A DNA stretch of 64,000 nucleotides, from assembly GCF_900104945.1 (NCBI RefSeq), contig NZ_LT629736.1, positions 2,418,001 to 2,482,000 of the forward strand. The letters are read 5' to 3'. The position numbers and the translations under genes were made by a program. Below are positions 44,370 to 53,565 of the stretch, piece by piece. Every line of letters begins with the position of its first letter. Position 1 is the stretch's first letter. The notes below the pieces were generated by a model. The model did no database searches, had not been told where the DNA came from, and saw only the letters and a list, made by a program, of their open reading frames with translations. Source of the stretch: Halopseudomonas xinjiangensis. GTDB lineage: Bacteria > Pseudomonadota > Gammaproteobacteria > Pseudomonadales > Pseudomonadaceae.

Positions 44370-45674
44370 TTAGTTCAGTTGTTCCACCCGGATCCGCATT
44401 ACCGGGCCGGCGATATCGTCCAGTGCTTCCAGGGCAGCGATCGCATCATTCATGTGCTGCTCGAGCACTCGGTGCGTGAGGAGAATGATCGGCACCAGGC
44501 CATCCTGCTCCTCGACTTCCTTCTGGATGATCGACTCGATATTGATCCCACGCTCGGAGAGGATGGTCGCCACCTTGGCCAGAACACCGGGGCGATCCTG
44601 CGCTTGCAGGCGCAGGTAATACGCGGTCTCTACCTGCTCTACCGGCAATACCGGAAGGTCCGACAGCAGGTCGGCCTGGAACGCGAGATGCGGGACGCGG
44701 TTGTTCGGGTCGGTGGTCAGGGTGCGCACTACATCGATGATGTCGGCGACCACGGCAGAAGCGGTCGGCTCGGCACCGGCACCAGCTCCGTAGTAAAGCG
44801 TCGAGCCGACTGCATCGCCGTTGACCATCACCGCGTTCATCACGCCATTGACGTTGGCGAGCAATCGATGGGCCGGGATCAGCGTCGGGTGAACCCGCAG
44901 CTCGGCGCCTTTTTCGGTACGGCGCGCAATACCCAAATGCTTGATCCGGTAACCGAATGCTTCGGCGTAGTTAACATCCGCAGTCGTCAGGCGGGTGATG
45001 CCTTCGGTGTAGGCGCGATCGAATTGCAGCGGGATACCAAAGGCAATGGATGCCAGGATAGTCAGCTTGTGCGCAGCGTCGATGCCTTCCACGTCGAACG
45101 TCGGATCGGCCTCGGCGTAACCCAGCGCCTGCGCTTCAGCGAGCACGTCTTCGAAGGTCCGGCCCTTTTCGCGCATCTCGGTGAGAATGAAGTTGCCGGT
45201 GCCGTTGATGATGCCTGCCACCCAGTCGATCTGGTTCGCCGCCAGACCTTCGCGCAGCGCCTTGATAATCGGGATTCCGCCGGCGACAGAGGCTTCGAAA
45301 GCCACCATCACGCCCTTCTCTACGGCTGCCTGGAATATCTCGTTGCCATGCACGGCGATCAACGCCTTGTTGGCGGTCACCACGTGCTTGCCGTTGGCGA
45401 TGGCCTGGAGTACAACCTCCTTGGCAACGCCGGAACCGCCAATGAGTTCGACGATGATGTCGATCTCGGGATTGTTGACCACTGCGAATACGTCGTCGGT
45501 GACCGGTGTTGAACCCAGGTCGCAAGTCGGATTGACATGGCGAGCGGCGATCTGCGCAACCTCAATGCCACGTCCCGCGCGCCGGGCTATTTCAGCAGCA
45601 TTGCGCTGCAAGACATTGAAAGTGCCGCCGCCGACGGTGCCCAACCCACAAATTCCAACTTTGACCGGTTTCAA
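44370..45674 (-). CDS. hom: Homoserine dehydrogenase
   Basis: About 434 residues. The NAD(P) motif VKVGICGLGTVGGGT starts near residue 5; the catalytic domain includes YASD-equivalent GVMVAFEASVAGGIPIIKAL, IDWVAGIINGTGNFILTEM and LGYAEADPTFDVEGIDAAHK. A C-terminal ACT domain (YYLRLQAQDRPGVLAKVATI) gives threonine feedback control. The N-terminus of homologues (KPVKVGICG) suggests the TTG at 45674 as start; a GTG at 45686 is four codons upstream. It lies 93 bases downstream of dsbC. It supplies homoserine for threonine, methionine and isoleucine. Confidence 0.96.
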   Translation of the reverse strand: MKPVKVGICGLGTVGGGTFNVLQRNAAEIARRAGRGIEVAQIAARHVNPTCDLGSTPVTDDVFAVVNNPEIDIIVELIGGSGVAKEVVLQAIANGKHVVTANKALIAVHGNEIFQAAVEKGVMVAFEASVAGGIPIIKALREGLAANQIDWVAGIINGTGNFILTEMREKGRTFEDVLAEAQALGYAEADPTFDVEGIDAAHKLTILASIAFGIPLQFDRAYTEGITRLTTADVNYAEAFGYRIKHLGIARRTEKGAELRVHPTLIPAHRLLANVNGVMNAVMVNGDAVGSTLYYGAGAGAEPTASAVVADIIDVVRTLTTDPNNRVPHLAFQADLLSDLPVLPVEQVETAYYLRLQAQDRPGVLAKVATILSERGINIESIIQKEVEEQDGLVPIILLTHRVLEQHMNDAIAALEALDDIAGPVMRIRVEQLN

Positions 45675-45767
45675 CCTAGCCCCCACTCGTTTCGTTGCTG
45701 ATTCGTCGCGCGAACCGGTGCTGCCCTGCGCACCGGTGCGTCTCTCGTGTTGCCGGCGTGCCGGCGC

Positions 45768-46493
45768 TTATTCGTAGGCCATAGCCTCTGCGGCCAGTAC
45801 CTCGGCCGGCTTGTATCCCGGCAGCATGATGCCGTTGGCCAGGAAAATTGCCGGCGTGCCCTGCACACCGAGCTTCTGGCCAAGCTCGAACTGCTCGGCC
45901 ACCGGATCGTCGCATTTGGACGACTTCACCGATTTGCCCTGCTTAGCCCGGGTCATGGCGGTCTGCTTGTCTTCGGCGCACCAGACCGACTGCATGGTAT
46001 CGGCAACCGGATTGCCCATGCCGGAACGGGGGAAGGCGGCGTAGCGCACCTCGATTCCCAGTTCATTAAGCTGTTCGATCTCGCTGTGCAGCTTGCGGCA
46101 ATAGCCGCAGTCCACATCGGTAAAAATGGTGACGTGCGTCTTCGGGTTCTTCGGAGCGAAGATCACCAGCTCTTCCTTCGGAATCGCGTCGATGGCCTGC
46201 TTGGTGCCACGAGCTTCCGCCTCGGCGGCTGCAGTCAGATTGCGCGGCTGCCCGGAGGCGACGTCGAAAAGCGAGCCCTGCATCATGTATTTCCCGTCGC
46301 CGCTGGCGTACAGCACCCGGCCGTTTTCCAGCTGCACCTGGTACAGTCCGGCGATCGGCGTCTCGCTGACCGCGGTTACCTTGGCGGGAAACTGAAGCCG
46401 CTCCAGCGTCTGCTGGATGGCTTGCTCGGGACCTGCCGAAGCGTTCATGGCGGCAAGCGCAAGGGCCCAGCCTGCGATACGTTTGAACAGCAT
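45768..46493 (-). CDS. dsbC: Thiol:disulfide interchange protein (disulfide isomerase)
   Basis: A 241-residue periplasmic protein with a signal peptide (LFKRIAGWALALAAMNASAG), an N-terminal dimerisation domain and a thioredoxin fold with active site DVDCGYCRKLHSEIEQLN and cis-Pro loop GVQGTPAIFLANG. DsbC shuffles wrong disulfides and is kept reduced by DsbD. AGGAGG lies upstream of the ATG at 46493. It sits between xerD and hom, as in other Pseudomonas. Confidence 0.96.
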   Translation of the reverse strand: MLFKRIAGWALALAAMNASAGPEQAIQQTLERLQFPAKVTAVSETPIAGLYQVQLENGRVLYASGDGKYMMQGSLFDVASGQPRNLTAAAEAEARGTKQAIDAIPKEELVIFAPKNPKTHVTIFTDVDCGYCRKLHSEIEQLNELGIEVRYAAFPRSGMGNPVADTMQSVWCAEDKQTAMTRAKQGKSVKSSKCDDPVAEQFELGQKLGVQGTPAIFLANGIMLPGYKPAEVLAAEAMAYE

Positions 46494-46541
46494 GATTCGG
46501 TTCCTCCTGAAGACGCGCAAGCTTATCACGAAACCTCTGCC

Positions 46542-47465
46542 TCACCCACGGGGATGATGGCTTGCGTGGAGGTCGCGCAGACGGTGCCGGGCGATATGGG
46601 TGTAGATCTGGGTAGTCGACAGATCGCTGTGTCCAAGCAGCATTTGCACCACGCGCAGATCTGCGCCGTGGTTGAGCAGATGGGTCGCGAACGCATGGCG
46701 CAGCGTATGCGGCGAGAGCTCGCTGCGAATGCCGGCCTGTTGTGCGTGCAGCTTGATACGGTGCCAGAAAGTCTGGCGGGTCATCTGCTGGGCCCTGCGA
46801 CTCGGGAACAGCACGTCGCTGGGCTGCCCGCCGAGCAGAGCCGGTCGCGCCTGGCGGGCATAACGGTCGAGCCAGACCAGAGCCTCCTCTCCCAGGGGAA
46901 CCAGACGCTCCTTGTCGCCCTTGCCGGTCACGCGCACCACGCCCTGACGCAGATTCACCTGATCCAGTCGCAGCCCGACCAGTTCGCTGACGCGCAACCC
47001 ACAGGCGTAGAGAACCTCCAGCATGCAGCGATCCCGCAGGCCCAGACTGTCTTCGACATCCGGCGCGTCAAGCAGTGCTTCGACATCCGTCTCGCTCAGG
47101 GACTTGGGCAGCGGCCTGCCTAGCTTGGGCATGGCGACGTCAAGCGTAGGGTCTTCGCTGACCAGATTCTGCCGAAGCGCGTGACGGTAAAAGCCACGGA
47201 TGCACGACAGAAAGCGTGCAGTGGAGCGCGCCTTGTAACTCTGGCCGATGCGCCATGCCAGATGCTCCATCACATCGGCGCGGCCGAGCGCGAGCAGCGA
47301 CAAGCGCCTTCCGGCGGCCCAGACCGCGAGGGTTTCGAGATCCGTGCGGTAAGCCTCGAGACTTTGCCGCGCCAACCCTCGCTCAAGCCAGAGGCTATCG
47401 AGGTAGGCAGCGATCAGTCGCGTCTCGGATTCCGGCACGGAGGGCCTTTCGGGGTTAGCTGGCAT
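46542..47465 (-). CDS. xerD: Site-specific tyrosine recombinase XerD
   Basis: A 307-residue recombinase. The N-terminal SAM-like domain (LIAAYLDSLWLERGLARQSL) precedes the catalytic domain with Arg in YACGLRVSELVGLRL, His-x2-Arg in SPHTLRHAFATHLL, then GADLRVVQMLLGHSDLSTTQ and IYTH (Tyr nucleophile). With XerC it resolves chromosome dimers at dif. A housekeeping gene in its usual place upstream of dsbC, so it is not evidence of an integrative element. ATG at 47465. Confidence 0.96.
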   Translation of the reverse strand: MPANPERPSVPESETRLIAAYLDSLWLERGLARQSLEAYRTDLETLAVWAAGRRLSLLALGRADVMEHLAWRIGQSYKARSTARFLSCIRGFYRHALRQNLVSEDPTLDVAMPKLGRPLPKSLSETDVEALLDAPDVEDSLGLRDRCMLEVLYACGLRVSELVGLRLDQVNLRQGVVRVTGKGDKERLVPLGEEALVWLDRYARQARPALLGGQPSDVLFPSRRAQQMTRQTFWHRIKLHAQQAGIRSELSPHTLRHAFATHLLNHGADLRVVQMLLGHSDLSTTQIYTHIARHRLRDLHASHHPRG

Positions 47466-47565
47466 CGATATCTCGCGGCGAATGAAGAACGTACAAGTGC
47501 AGTCGCAGGCACGCAAGCCGCCTGCATGGCCAGGGTTTCAGGCTGAGCCCAGCGCGGGTGTGGTT

Positions 47566-47724
47566 CCCCTTCGCGCCCAGGTGCGCTCCTACATCAGGCT
47601 GCTGTAAGAGCGGGCATGAACGCGAAGCAGCATGCACGACGACCCTTCGCCCAGCAACACCGTCTTCGGCCCAGGTGCGCACCTGCATCATCTGCCTCTA
47701 GGAGCGGGCATGACCGCGAAGGGG
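47566..47724. repeat. Cluster of REP-like palindromic units between xerD and rplS
   Basis: Units share the ends CCCCTTCGCG and CGCTCCTACA. A plus-oriented copy lies at 47566-47593, an inverted one at 47604-47627, a degenerate plus copy around 47644-47687 and an inverted one at 47699-47724. The 47566-47593 unit matches another at 60363-60390 in 27 of 28 bases. The 329-base gap contains these, the rplS terminator and no gene. Confidence 0.8.
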
Positions 47725-47750
47725 TGGCGCCAAAGCCAACTCCCAAGCAA

Positions 47751-47778
47751 AAAAAAGCAGCCCGCAGGCTGCTTTTTT
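47751..47778 (-). terminator. Terminator of the rpsP-rimM-trmD-rplS operon
   Basis: AAAAAAGCAGCC (47751-47762), loop CGCA and GGCTGCTTTTTT (47767-47778) form a 12-bp stem with A/T ends, 17 bases past the rplS stop. On the minus strand it ends in a U-run. Confidence 0.93.
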
Positions 47779-47794
47779 CTGGAGCGACTGGCAA

Positions 47795-48142
47795 TCAGCC
47801 CAGCTTTTCCTTGATGCGTGCTGCCTTGCCGGACAGTTCGCGCAGGTAGTACAGCTTGGCCTTGCGGACGTCACCGCGACGCTTGACGCTGATGCTATCG
47901 ATCAGCGGCGAGTAGGTCTGGAAGGTACGCTCTACGCCAACGCCGCTGGAGATCTTGCGCACAGTGAAGGCCGAGTTCAGACCACGGTTACGCTTACCGA
48001 TAACCACACCTTCGAAAGCCTGCAGACGCGAACGCTCGCCTTCCTTTACTTTAACCTGAACGATGACGGTGTCGCCCGGTGCGAACGGGGGCACTTCCTT
48101 GCTCATCTGTTCCGCTTCAATCTGGGCAATAATGTTGGACAT
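47795..48142 (-). CDS. rplS: 50S ribosomal protein L19
   Basis: A 115-residue L19 with [20 protein letters not shown] at the start and [40 protein letters not shown] and [18 protein letters not shown]. It sits at the 30S-50S interface. The ATG at 48142 has AGGAG upstream; earlier in-frame codons are discarded. It is the last gene of rpsP-rimM-trmD-rplS. Confidence 0.98.
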   Translation of the reverse strand: MSNIIAQIEAEQMSKEVPPFAPGDTVIVQVKVKEGERSRLQAFEGVVIGKRNRGLNSAFTVRKISSGVGVERTFQTYSPLIDSISVKRRGDVRKAKLYYLRELSGKAARIKEKLG

Positions 48143-48174
48143 TTCTAACTCCTGCTCAAGCCGCCGGACTTGCT

Positions 48175-48924
48175 TCAATGGTTATCGGTTGCCTGTTCGC
48201 GAATGAATTCCGCCAACAGCTGTTGCTGTTCTTTGCTCAATGTCAGGTCCTCCAGCAGTTCCGGCCGGCGTTGCCAGGTTCTGCCAAGGGACTGCTTGAG
48301 ACGCCAGCGCCGGATCAATGCATGATTACCACTGAGCAGCACCTCCGGTACGCGCCGCTCCGCAAACTCTTCCGGCCGGGTGTAATGCGGACAATCCAGC
48401 CACCCTTCCGTAAATGAATCTTCTGCCGCCGAATCGGCGTGACCCAGGACACCGGGAATCAACCGGGCTACCGAGTCGAGGAGCACCATGGCTCCCAGTT
48501 CACCACCCGACAGGACATAGTCGCCGATGGATATTTCCTCATCGACGCACATGTCGATAATGCGTTCGTCGATGCCTTCGTATCGCCCGCAAAGCAGGAC
48601 GATGCTATCGAGCCTGGCCAACTCCTGCGCCCGCTGCTGCGTCAGAGGACGCCCCTGCGGCGACAGATAGATCACCCGCGGCGGCGAGGGAGCCTGTTCT
48701 CGAATGGCTTCGATCGCCTCGAGCAGCGGCTCGACCTTCATCAGCATGCCGGGACCGCCACCGAAGGGCCGGTCATCCACCGTGCGATGCCGATCATGGG
48801 CATGATCACGCGGGTTGCTGAAAACCACCTTCAGCTGCTCTCTTGTCACCGCACGACCTGTGACGCCGTACTCCGTCAGGGCCGAAAACATCTCCGGGAA
48901 CAGGGTCACCACACCGGCCCACAC
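48175..48924 (-). CDS. trmD: tRNA (guanine-N1-)-methyltransferase
   Basis: A 249-residue enzyme with the SPOUT knot; motifs are [53 protein letters not shown] and [20 protein letters not shown]. It methylates G37 of tRNAs to prevent frameshifting. The start is a GTG at 48924, three bases after the rimM stop. Confidence 0.97.
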   Translation of the reverse strand: MWAGVVTLFPEMFSALTEYGVTGRAVTREQLKVVFSNPRDHAHDRHRTVDDRPFGGGPGMLMKVEPLLEAIEAIREQAPSPPRVIYLSPQGRPLTQQRAQELARLDSIVLLCGRYEGIDERIIDMCVDEEISIGDYVLSGGELGAMVLLDSVARLIPGVLGHADSAAEDSFTEGWLDCPHYTRPEEFAERRVPEVLLSGNHALIRRWRLKQSLGRTWQRRPELLEDLTLSKEQQQLLAEFIREQATDNH

Positions 48925-48927
48925 CGG

Positions 48928-49470
48928 TCAGAACTCCACGTCCCAGTCGACCTGCATCAGGCCGGCCTGCAGATCGATATGCTTCACATACAGATCCGGC
49001 AGGTAAGGCAGCAGACGTTCGCGATCATCAACGCTGCCTTCGCAGGGTTTGACGACCATGACGTCGTTAGAACCGGTTTCGAGCAGATGGTCGATACGAC
49101 CGAGCAGCTGCCCATCCAGCGTCTCGACCCGAAGGCCCTCCAGCTGGTACCAGTAAAATTCACCTTCATCGAGATCCGGCAGGGCGTCCTGCGCCACGCA
49201 AATCTCGAAATTCACCATATCCTCGGCCTGGTTACGATCGTCCACGCCCTTGAGCTGAACGATGAGTACGCGACCCTGTACACGAGCGCTGGTGACGGAC
49301 ACCGTTCGCTGTTCCGCGCCTCTGCGAAGAGACCATTGCGGATAGTCCAGCACGTTATCCAGCGGGTCGGTGTGCGAGAGCACTTTCACCGCCCCACGAA
49401 TGCCATGCACCGAAACGATCTTGCCCAGGACCAGCATGGGTGGCCCGGACTGTTCCGGCGACGAGGTCAT
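48928..49470 (-). CDS. rimM: Ribosome maturation factor RimM
   Basis: A 180-residue protein with the RimM N-terminal barrel (VLGKIVSVHGIRGAVKVLSH) and C-terminal PRC-like domain (EFYWYQLEGLRVETLDGQLL, then GSNDVMVVK and LLPYLPDLYVKHIDLQAG). It assists 30S head assembly through S19. It starts one base after the rpsP stop and precedes trmD by three bases. Confidence 0.97.
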   Translation of the reverse strand: MTSSPEQSGPPMLVLGKIVSVHGIRGAVKVLSHTDPLDNVLDYPQWSLRRGAEQRTVSVTSARVQGRVLIVQLKGVDDRNQAEDMVNFEICVAQDALPDLDEGEFYWYQLEGLRVETLDGQLLGRIDHLLETGSNDVMVVKPCEGSVDDRERLLPYLPDLYVKHIDLQAGLMQVDWDVEF

Positions 49471-49471
49471 A

Positions 49472-49720
49472 TCAGGCAGAGGCCTGAGTTTCCTTCAGCA
49501 GCGATGCAACGCGGTCAGACGGCTGTGCACCCTGGCTCAGCCAGTAGCTGACGCGCTCCTGGTTGACCGACAGGCGCATCTCACCACCAGTGGCGACCGG
49601 GTTGAAGAAGCCAACGCGCTCGACGAAACGGCCATCACGGGCGTTACGGCTGTTGGTCACGGTCAGGTGATAGAAGGGGCGCTTCTTGGAGCCACCACGA
49701 GCAAGACGAATGGTTACCAT
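49472..49720 (-). CDS. rpsP: 30S ribosomal protein S16
   Basis: An 82-residue S16: [40 protein letters not shown] and [20 protein letters not shown]. It is the first gene of the operon. The ATG at 49720 is the universal family start (an open frame extends upstream to 49840 without homology). A promoter is proposed at 49794-49822. Confidence 0.98.
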   Translation of the reverse strand: MVTIRLARGGSKKRPFYHLTVTNSRNARDGRFVERVGFFNPVATGGEMRLSVNQERVSYWLSQGAQPSDRVASLLKETQASA

Positions 49721-49793
49721 GTGAACATCGTTTCCTGTGTTTGAGTCACGCTTCAAATAATTCATCACGGGCCTATAGCCCGAAAGGTCGCGT

Positions 49794-49822
49794 ATTCTAC
49801 GGAATATCCCGACCGATGAAAA
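49794..49822 (-). promoter_or_regulatory. Sigma-70-type promoter for the rpsP operon
   Basis: On the minus strand TTTTCA (49817-49822) and TAGAAT (49794-49799) are spaced by 17 bases, about 75 bases upstream of rpsP. The -10 matches five of six consensus bases and the -35 four of six. The leader also contains a small GGGC-GCCC hairpin. Confidence 0.55.
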
Positions 49823-49882
49823 CTGTTTTTTCGGCAGCAAGCCTGCGCCCGGCGACGAGCGAACCGCAGCCGACTGCCAGAA

Positions 49883-51280
49883 TCAGAACTTGGGCATACC
49901 GCCACCGGGCGGCATCATGCCACCGCCGCCACCACCCAAGCCACCCATGCCGCGCATCAATTTGGCCATGCCGCCCTTGCCGCTGACCTTCTTCATCATC
50001 TTCTGCATCTGCTTGTGCTGCTTGATGACGCGCCCGATGTCCTGGATCTGAGTACCCGAACCGGCAGCGATACGGCGCTTGCGCGAGCCGCTGATGATAT
50101 CTGGATTACGGCGTTCGGCCGGCGTCATCGAATTGATGATCGCCTCCATCTGCTTGAATTGCTTCTCGGCCTGAGTCTGTGCGGTTTCCATCTGGGTCGG
50201 GCTGATCTTGCCCATCATCGGCAGCTTGTCCATCAGTGAACCGAGACCGCCCATGCCGCGCATCTGTTGCAGCTGATCGCGGAAGTCCTCAAGATCGAAG
50301 CCCTTGCCTTTCTTGAGTTTCTTGGCGAGCTTTTCCGCCTTGTCCTTATCGAGCTTCTGCTCGGCCTGCTCGATCAGGCTGAGTACGTCGCCCATGCCGA
50401 GGATGCGCGAGGCTACACGATCCGGATGGAAAACTTCCAGCGCATCGGTCTTCTCGCCCACACCGAGATACTTGATCGGCTTGCCGGTGATGTGACGAAC
50501 CGACAGCGCAGCACCACCACGCGCGTCACCGTCGACCTTGGTGAGGATGACACCGGTCAGCGGCAGCGCTTCGTTGAACGCCTGGGCGGTATTGGCGGCG
50601 TCCTGACCGGTCATGGCGTCGACCACGAACAGCGTTTCGGCCGGCTTGGCCGCAGCATGCACCGCGCGGATCTCGTCCATCATGTCGGCGTCGATATGCA
50701 GGCGGCCCGCGGTGTCGACGATCAGCACGTCCATGAAGCGGTTCTTCGCCTCGCGCAGGGCGGCCTCGACGATGGCAACCGGCTGCTGGCCAGCATCGGA
50801 CGGGAAGAAGGCCACGTCCACTTCCTTGGCCAGCATTTCGAGCTGTTTGATCGCCGCCGGACGGTAGACGTCCGCACTGACCACCATGACCTTCTTCTTC
50901 TGCCGTTCGCGCAGCGTCTTGGCCAGCTTCGCAACCGACGTCGTCTTACCCGCGCCCTGCAGACCGGCCATCAGAATCACCGCGGGTGGCGATACCGCCA
51001 GATTCAGCCCGACGGTTTCACCCATCACCGACTCGAGTTCGGCACGAATGATCTTGACGAAGGCCTGGCCCGGCGACAGGCTGCGCGAGACTTCCTGACC
51101 CACTGCGCGTTCGCGCACCTGGTCGACAAAGGTCTTGACCACCGGCAACGCGACGTCGGCCTCGAGCAGCGCCATGCGTACTTCGCGCAGCGTATCCTTG
51201 ATATTTTCGTCGGTCAGCTTGGCCCGGCCGGTTACTCCGCGCAGGCTGTGCGACAGGCGTTCGGTAAGATTTTCAAACAT
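49883..51280 (-). CDS. ffh: Signal recognition particle protein Ffh
   Basis: A 465-residue GTPase. The N domain (MFENLTERLSHSLRGVTGRA) is followed by the G domain (AGLQGAGKTTSVAKLAK, VSADVYRPAAIKQLE, VDTAGRLHID, LTKVDGDARGGAA) and a methionine-rich M domain (FRDQLQQMRGMGGLGSLMDK; SGSRKRRIAAGSGTQIQDIG binds 4.5S RNA). The last ~20 residues are a Gly/Met-rich tail. It targets nascent membrane proteins. It is divergent from the ypjD-like gene. A TATACT -10 lies at 51335-51340. Confidence 0.98.
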   Translation of the reverse strand: MFENLTERLSHSLRGVTGRAKLTDENIKDTLREVRMALLEADVALPVVKTFVDQVRERAVGQEVSRSLSPGQAFVKIIRAELESVMGETVGLNLAVSPPAVILMAGLQGAGKTTSVAKLAKTLRERQKKKVMVVSADVYRPAAIKQLEMLAKEVDVAFFPSDAGQQPVAIVEAALREAKNRFMDVLIVDTAGRLHIDADMMDEIRAVHAAAKPAETLFVVDAMTGQDAANTAQAFNEALPLTGVILTKVDGDARGGAALSVRHITGKPIKYLGVGEKTDALEVFHPDRVASRILGMGDVLSLIEQAEQKLDKDKAEKLAKKLKKGKGFDLEDFRDQLQQMRGMGGLGSLMDKLPMMGKISPTQMETAQTQAEKQFKQMEAIINSMTPAERRNPDIISGSRKRRIAAGSGTQIQDIGRVIKQHKQMQKMMKKVSGKGGMAKLMRGMGGLGGGGGGMMPPGGGMPKF

Positions 51281-51334
51281 CGGTCGTCTCCTCTGCTTCG
51301 CGTCCCCGGACGGGTGGAAGCCAACAAGCCGGGA

Positions 51335-51341
51335 AGTATAG
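51335..51341 (-). promoter_or_regulatory. -10 element for ffh
   Basis: Reading on the minus strand, CTATACT lies 55 bases upstream of ffh. It matches the sigma-70 -10 (TATACT, five of six) and the extended CTATACT form. The upstream spacer contains a CTGCCG-CGGCAG inverted repeat, and no good -35 is present at 16-18 bases. Confidence 0.45.
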
Positions 51342-51433
51342 CGCTGCCGGGCGGCAGATTACAGGCAAGCGCTTTATCAGCTTCGCGGCTTATGCCACAC
51401 TGCGTCTTTATTGATAACCTTTCTCAAGGACGT

Positions 51434-52234
51434 ATGACCGCTCTGATTACCAGCGTGCTGGCAGCGGCCCTCTATCTGGGCGCGGCTTTCTATCAGATGC
51501 ACTGCCTGGGCAAGCGCCTGGCGGTGAACGTCAATCTTCTGCGCGGCCTTGGCCTGGTCGCTCTGCTCATGCATGCAACCAGCTTGTATGTGGAGCTGTC
51601 GCAAGGCCCGGGGCTCTCGCTCGGATTCTTCAACGCAGCGTCACTTATTGCCTGGCTGGTGATCGCATTGACGCTTCTTTCGAGTTTCCGCGCGCCCACC
51701 GCCTCACTGCTGCTGGGTCTGTTCCCGCTCGGCGCGGTCACGGCGGTGCTGTCCTCGTTGCTCCCTGATCACGGCGCCATCCGCATTGCCGGGCAGGAAG
51801 GGCTGCTGACGCATATCCTGTTGTCGATCCTGGCCTATGGCATCCTGACCATCGCTGCCTTCCAGGCGGTACTGCTGGCGGTGCAGGATTACCAACTCAG
51901 GCACAAGCATCCGACGCGCTTCAACCGAACCTTTCCGCCGCTACAGACCATGGAGCGGCTGCTGTTCCAGTTTCTGCTGTGTGGCGAGGCGCTGCTCACC
52001 CTGGCGCTGATCTCAGGCTTCGTCTACCTGGAAAACATGTTCGCTCAGGACGTGGCCCACAAGACGTTCCTTTCATGCCTGGCCTGGGTGGTGTTTGGCA
52101 TTCTGCTGTGGGGCCGCTACTTTAAAGGCTGGCGAGGCAGTAATGCGATCCGCTGGACCCTGGCAGGCTTCCTGCTCCTGATGCTGGCCTACTTCGGCAG
52201 CAAGCTGGTCCACGAGTTTGTACTCCCGCTTTGA
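51434..52234 (+). CDS. ypjD: Cytochrome c assembly/YpjD-like inner membrane protein
   Basis: A 266-residue protein with about eight membrane segments and the CcmC/CcsA-like core: PDHGAIRIAGQEGLLTHILL, then WVVFGILLWGRYFKGWRGSN. The His in GLLTHILLS and the WGRYFKGWRG region match the YpjD branch of the heme-handling superfamily. The ATG at 51434 has AAGGA four bases upstream; the long open frame extending back to 50267 is an artefact antisense to ffh. It is followed by the CorC-like gene. A heme or cytochrome role is family inference. Confidence 0.88.
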   Translation: MTALITSVLAAALYLGAAFYQMHCLGKRLAVNVNLLRGLGLVALLMHATSLYVELSQGPGLSLGFFNAASLIAWLVIALTLLSSFRAPTASLLLGLFPLGAVTAVLSSLLPDHGAIRIAGQEGLLTHILLSILAYGILTIAAFQAVLLAVQDYQLRHKHPTRFNRTFPPLQTMERLLFQFLLCGEALLTLALISGFVYLENMFAQDVAHKTFLSCLAWVVFGILLWGRYFKGWRGSNAIRWTLAGFLLLMLAYFGSKLVHEFVLPL

Positions 52235-52268
52235 TCAGTCGCCTTCTCAGGTCACTTGAGGCATCACC

Positions 52269-53561
52269 TTGAACGACACCAGCACAGGCGTCCTACTTCT
52301 CGTCCTGCTCCTGCTCATCATGCTTTCGGCGTTCTTTTCGAGCTCCGAAACCAGCATGATGAGTCTCAATCGATACAGGCTCAAACACCTGACCAAGGAA
52401 GGGCACAAAGGCGCCCAGCGAGCCTCCTCGCTGCTTGAACGCCCAGACCGGCTGCTCGGCACCATCCTGGTTGGCAATAACATCGTAAACATCCTGGCAG
52501 CCTCCATCGCCACCGTCGTAGCGGTGCAGATATGGGGCGATGCGGGCATTGCCATCGCCACCGTCGCCTTGACCGTGGTGGTGCTGATCTTCGGCGAGAT
52601 CACGCCCAAAACGCTCGCAGCCCTACGCCCAGAGCTGATCGCCTTCCCTGCCAGCGTCGTACTCGCCATTCTGCAGAAGTTGCTGTATCCAGTGGTCTGG
52701 CTATGCAGCGCCATCAGCGGGATGTTGCTGCGCCTGGTTGGTGTGAATCCCAAGGATGCCGGGGGTGATCAGCTGACCACGGAGGAACTGCGCACGGTGG
52801 TCCGCGAAGCCGGGGTCGGCATCACTCGTACTCGTCAAAACATGTTGCTGGGCATCCTCGATCTGGAAAAAATGACCGTCGATGACATCATGGTACCGCG
52901 CAACGAAGCCATCGGCATCGACCTCGAAGACGAGATGCCGGTGATCATCAACCAGCTGCGCGCCTCCCATCACACCCGGTTACCCGTTTACGACGGCGAC
53001 ATCAATAACATCAAGGGCATCGTGCACATGCGCGCCATTGCCCGCCTTTTGAGCCGTGGTGACCTGACCAAGGAAGCGGTGGTAAACGCCTGCAAGGAGC
53101 CCTACTTCGTACCGGAGAACACTCCGCTGCATACGCAGCTGTTCAACTTCCAGAAGCAGAAGCGCCGCATCGCGATCGTCGTGGATGAATATGGCGACGT
53201 GATTGGCCTGGTGACGCTGGAAGATATCCTCGAAGAGATCGTCGGTGATTTCACCACCGATATGCTCCTGCCCAGCCAGGACATTCATCCGCAGGACGAT
53301 GGCAGCTTTGTCATCGAGGGTGGCGCGGCCATTCGCGACATCAACAAGCAGCTGCAATGGAAACTTCCGGCAGACGGCCCGAAAACGTTGAACGGGCTGA
53401 TTACCGAACAGCTGGAGAGCATTCCCGAGAGTCCGGTGTGCCTGACCATCGGCATGTACCGCCTGGAAATCCTCCAGACCAAGGACAATATGATCAAAAG
53501 CGTACGGGTCTCGGCACGTAACAGCGAAGCCCGCCCCGCCGAGCGCGGTCAAGCTTCCTGA
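52269..53561 (+). CDS. CNNM/CorC-type transporter (HlyC/CorC family)
   Basis: A 430-residue protein. An N-terminal DUF21 membrane domain (LLVLLLLIMLSAFFSSSETS, LLGTILVGNNIVNILAASIA, FGEITPKTLAALRPELIAFP) is followed by two CBS domains (VDDIMVPRNEAIGIDLEDEM and PYFVPENTPLHTQLFNFQ, DEYGDVIGLVTLEDILEEIV) and a C-terminal CorC_HlyC domain. The family is linked to magnesium/cobalt efflux. The TTG start at 52269 has GAGG eight bases upstream. It follows ypjD by 34 bases, the same order as in P. aeruginosa. Confidence 0.92.
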   Translation: MNDTSTGVLLLVLLLLIMLSAFFSSSETSMMSLNRYRLKHLTKEGHKGAQRASSLLERPDRLLGTILVGNNIVNILAASIATVVAVQIWGDAGIAIATVALTVVVLIFGEITPKTLAALRPELIAFPASVVLAILQKLLYPVVWLCSAISGMLLRLVGVNPKDAGGDQLTTEELRTVVREAGVGITRTRQNMLLGILDLEKMTVDDIMVPRNEAIGIDLEDEMPVIINQLRASHHTRLPVYDGDINNIKGIVHMRAIARLLSRGDLTKEAVVNACKEPYFVPENTPLHTQLFNFQKQKRRIAIVVDEYGDVIGLVTLEDILEEIVGDFTTDMLLPSQDIHPQDDGSFVIEGGAAIRDINKQLQWKLPADGPKTLNGLITEQLESIPESPVCLTIGMYRLEILQTKDNMIKSVRVSARNSEARPAERGQAS

Positions 53562-53565
53562 GCTT

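Noticed and set aside
46542-47465. Tyrosine recombinase suggesting an integrated element
   Set aside because: It is the housekeeping XerD in its normal Pseudomonas neighbourhood with dsbC, hom and thrC; no att repeats or phage genes are near.
50267-51433. Plus-strand open frame of ~390 codons running into the ypjD-like gene
   Set aside because: It is antisense to ffh, has no family motif, and the true ypjD start (51434) has a ribosome site; GC-rich codon bias creates long antisense frames.
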